Below, one piece after another: positions 15,901 to 17,673 of a stretch of DNA of 17,673 nt; positions within the stretch are counted from its first letter, which is position 1; every line of letters starts with the position of its first letter. The notes beneath the pieces were generated by a model that saw only the letters and a program-made list of their open reading frames with translations, had not been told where the DNA came from and searched no databases. This stretch comes from Coemansia sp. RSA 1804 (lineage: Eukaryota; Kickxellomycota; Kickxellomycetes; Kickxellales; Kickxellaceae): NCBI GenBank assembly GCA_027578815.1, contig JANBTH010000425.1, forward strand, positions 1-17,673. Direction: 5' to 3'. The translations under genes and the position numbers were made by a program.

Positions 15901-17123
15901 GCACGCATTCGTGAAGATCCGTGCCACGATCCACAGCACCGGCCACAGCACCGTGCACGCAAACGGAAACACCACGTACACGGTCTTGCCAATAACAACC
16001 TCGACGCCCATGCGGTAATTGGCCTCCTGCGCTGCGCTCACCACGCCGTAGATCACCGCATTGGCAACCAGCGCACATGCAAACAGTGCCGGCATCACCC
16101 GCAGTGCACATAATCGGATCACCACGCGCATCTGGTTCTGCAGAACCGAGCGGCCCGTGCGCTGGTGATGACGCGCAATCTGCTCCAGATGGCTGCGCAG
16201 CGGCGTATCCTTGGCACGAAACAGCACTCTGCCGGCCAGCGCCGCGTGGCCAACCGTGCGCGGGTCCCACGCGCGTCCCGGTGGCTTCCATGTACGCATG
16301 GCGTCAGGCGTCAGGCGCTGTCCGCGCTCCAGCACGCCGGCCGCATCCGCAGACCCCGCACCCGAGCGGTCTGTGCGCAGCGCCACCAGACACGGCGCCT
16401 CCTCGCCGTACGCAAGCGCTACAGTGTCGCCCTCGACAACAAGCAGCGTCGGCACATCCCGCCACACCCCGTCCCGCAGCACCGTGTACGTGGTAACGGT
16501 CGGCAGCTGCGGAGTCCGCAGATCGGCGTAGATGCCGGTCCATCCGCGGATCTCCTGCGATACCGCGCGCACCCGCATCTCCAGCTCCCGGGTCTCCAGC
16601 CGCGACTCGCGCGCTACCACCCACCATGTCACCGCCATCGACGACAGAAGCAGAACTGCCTCCGCAATGCTCCCGATCCCGCGTGTCTGGCGAGGCTCGT
16701 GTGTCCGGCCAACCACGTATCCGCCGTTCACTAACAGAAGCGCAGCTACCGCTAGTGCTGTTCCCGCTATTGTCCACAGAGATCGCGACCGCCCGTCAAA
16801 GTGCGCGGGTACCAGGACCCTTGTGCTGTCGGAGTCGAGGAGCTCCAGCAGTTTGCTACAAAAGGCCAGATCCAGAGAAAAAATACATCACACAAGTTAA
16901 TAGTTAGCTGTCATGTCTTCTCGCTCCTACGCAGTTAGTGCTATCCTATCTCTCAATAGCGTCTGAATGCTTTATCTTTTCTGTATTAATCGGATACCTA
17001 CCTCTTGGCTGCTCCCGTTGTCAGTCCTGCCGCAGCATCGGCGCCGGGCTCTATTCCCTTGTCTCTTTTTTCTGTGGTCGCTTCCGTGCGATCCATGCCG
17101 CTTTGCCGCTCTGCGCTAGCCAT
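12988..17123 (-). CDS. TMEM94: TMEM94-like P-type-ATPase-related membrane protein, two exons
   Basis: Exon 1 (17123-17002) and exon 2 (16855-12988) join in phase 2 to give 1329 residues, close to the length I recall for animal TMEM94 (about 1350). The layout is P-type ATPase-like: helices at about 67-89, 101-123, 283-314 and 324-356, a large cytosolic region, then six helices between about 1072 and 1298. An actuator-like VVEGDTVALAYGEE sits near 180-193 and a phosphorylation-loop-like CSVDKEGT has its aspartate at D437 (canonical DKTGT). TMEM94-type features include LGNVTVICSVDK, RLPRGIESIRPHL and the ending FKTKLGLHSPL. TMEM94 has been reported to be an ER magnesium pump (ERMA); that function is from the animal protein. 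Later P-type motifs are degenerate (APKT for DPPR, SRG for TGD, GSALAD for GDGxND). A Ser-rich insert lies at about 705-790. The start is the first ATG of exon 1; a second in-frame ATG follows at codon 10. Confidence 0.9.
14821..14844 (-). repeat. AGC trinucleotide repeat coding for poly-serine
   Basis: Eight uninterrupted GCT units on the plus strand (AGC on the coding strand) encode most of a serine run in the disordered insert of the TMEM94-like protein. It probably varies in length. Confidence 0.85.
16856..17001 (-). other. Intron in the TMEM94-like gene
   Basis: This 146-bp intron starts GTAGGT after ...CCAAGAG and ends TTTTGTAG before CAAACTG, with a CTAAC branch-point-like sequence some 50 bp before the acceptor. 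Both sides are in phase 2 and restore one continuous frame from the 17123 ATG into the first membrane helix. Exon 2 alone is open only up to a TGA at 16890-16888 and has no ATG before the first helix. Retention would give a stop at the second codon past the junction (AGG TAG). Confidence 0.85.
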
Positions 17124-17599
17124 GTCTTTAGTATTGCAGTCTGTTAATTAGGAAGAAGATAAATGAAAAATACAAGTGTGCAAGTTATTAATCGTAAACG
17201 CTAAATACAAAGAGTAAGAAAAAAATAAAGACGGTGAACAGAATGGGGGAAAAGTGCAGAAATTGAGTCTATGCCAAATTCGTCAAAGCATTTCAGAAAG
17301 AACCAGAAAAAGAAGAAAAAATTAAAAAAGAACCTTATTCTGGCAAAGGAAGCAAACCAACAACGAGAGAAGAAGGGATGGGAAACTCCCCCTCTCCTTG
17401 AGGGTTAGAGGAATAAAGGGCAGAAAAAGAGGGCTCAACGATAAATGAAATTGAAACAAGGCTGCTTGTTCCCCCATTCATTCACTCAATTATTCTCCTA
17501 GTCGGTTCCACAAAGAAAAATAAAAGTCAGAGACACATCAAAATCTCTTTTTTAATCGGGAGACTTCTCCTCCGTTCAGCTCTAGGTAGAGCCCGGTTT
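17124..17599. other. Spacer upstream of the TMEM94-like gene
   Basis: No gene is supported. The plus strand is strongly purine-rich (GAAAAAG-type runs), so the minus strand carries the pyrimidine-rich tracts seen before other starts in this window. It probably holds the TMEM94-like promoter and the 3' UTR of the gene ending at 17600. Confidence 0.5.
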
Positions 17600-17673
17600 T
17601 CACTTGTAGTACTTCTTCACAAGCTTGCGTAAATGCTTGACGCCAGCCGGCTGCTTCTTCCGGATATTGACAA
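17600..17673 (-). CDS. C-terminus of an unidentified lysine-rich protein (partial)
   Basis: The minus strand is open from the window edge to a TGA at 17602-17600 and encodes 24 residues rich in lysine and arginine, ending LRKLVKKYYK. The high basic content would suit a nucleolar, ribosomal or RNA-binding protein, but the piece is too short to identify. GC-rich codon use like the neighbouring genes, followed at once by AT-rich DNA after the stop, supports it as real coding sequence. Confidence 0.55.
   Translation of the reverse strand, partial: VNIRKKQPAGVKHLRKLVKKYYK

Noticed and set aside
13309..16734. Long plus-strand frames opposite the TMEM94-like gene (up to 475 codons)
   Set aside because: They are antisense shadows of a GC-rich coding sequence: arginine-, alanine- and proline-rich with no domain, and the minus-strand protein is clearly recognisable.

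Overview
The window looks like nuclear DNA of an early-diverging fungus. GC-rich, mostly single-exon genes sit in AT-rich spacers, the two introns I could resolve are short (171 and 146 bp), and pyrimidine-rich tracts precede start codons. The gene set is eukaryotic housekeeping plus a fungal-type 7TM receptor. A lineage such as Kickxellomycotina/Zoopagomycota is only a guess from gene style; no sequence here proves it.

Left part (1 to about 6.5 kb, AT-richer even in coding sequence): the last codons of an unidentified plus-strand gene (1-40); a Bet1-family SNARE (521-898, +); nearly 2 kb with no supportable gene; a small secreted protein with a Kex2-like site (2848-3141, +); a seven-transmembrane GPCR-like receptor converging on it (3354-4688, -); and a short predicted mitochondrial protein of unknown family (5554-5985, -).

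Right part (about 6.5 kb to the end, GC-rich coding): the exosome ribonuclease Dis3/Rrp44 (6532-9747, -); a two-exon gene for ATP synthase subunit k (10972-11361, +); a PIG-H/Gpi15-type subunit of the GPI-GlcNAc transferase with a very long low-complexity N-terminus (11517-12806, -); a TMEM94-like, ten-helix P-type-ATPase-related protein whose first exon lies beyond a 146-bp intron (12988-17123, -); and the C-terminus of an unidentified lysine-rich protein at the right edge (17600-17673, -).

The genes do not form an operon or obvious cluster. The PIG-H and TMEM94-like products would both act in the ER membrane, Bet1 in ER-Golgi transport, subunit k and the 143-residue protein in mitochondria, and Dis3 in RNA decay. 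The most notable items are the TMEM94-like protein with a near-canonical DKEGT phosphorylation loop but degenerate hinge motifs, a possible peptide precursor lying next to a GPCR, a cluster of ACTTGCAA palindromes upstream of the mitochondrial orphan, and the extended PIG-H protein. I found no CRISPR array, insertion sequence, tRNA or rRNA gene.
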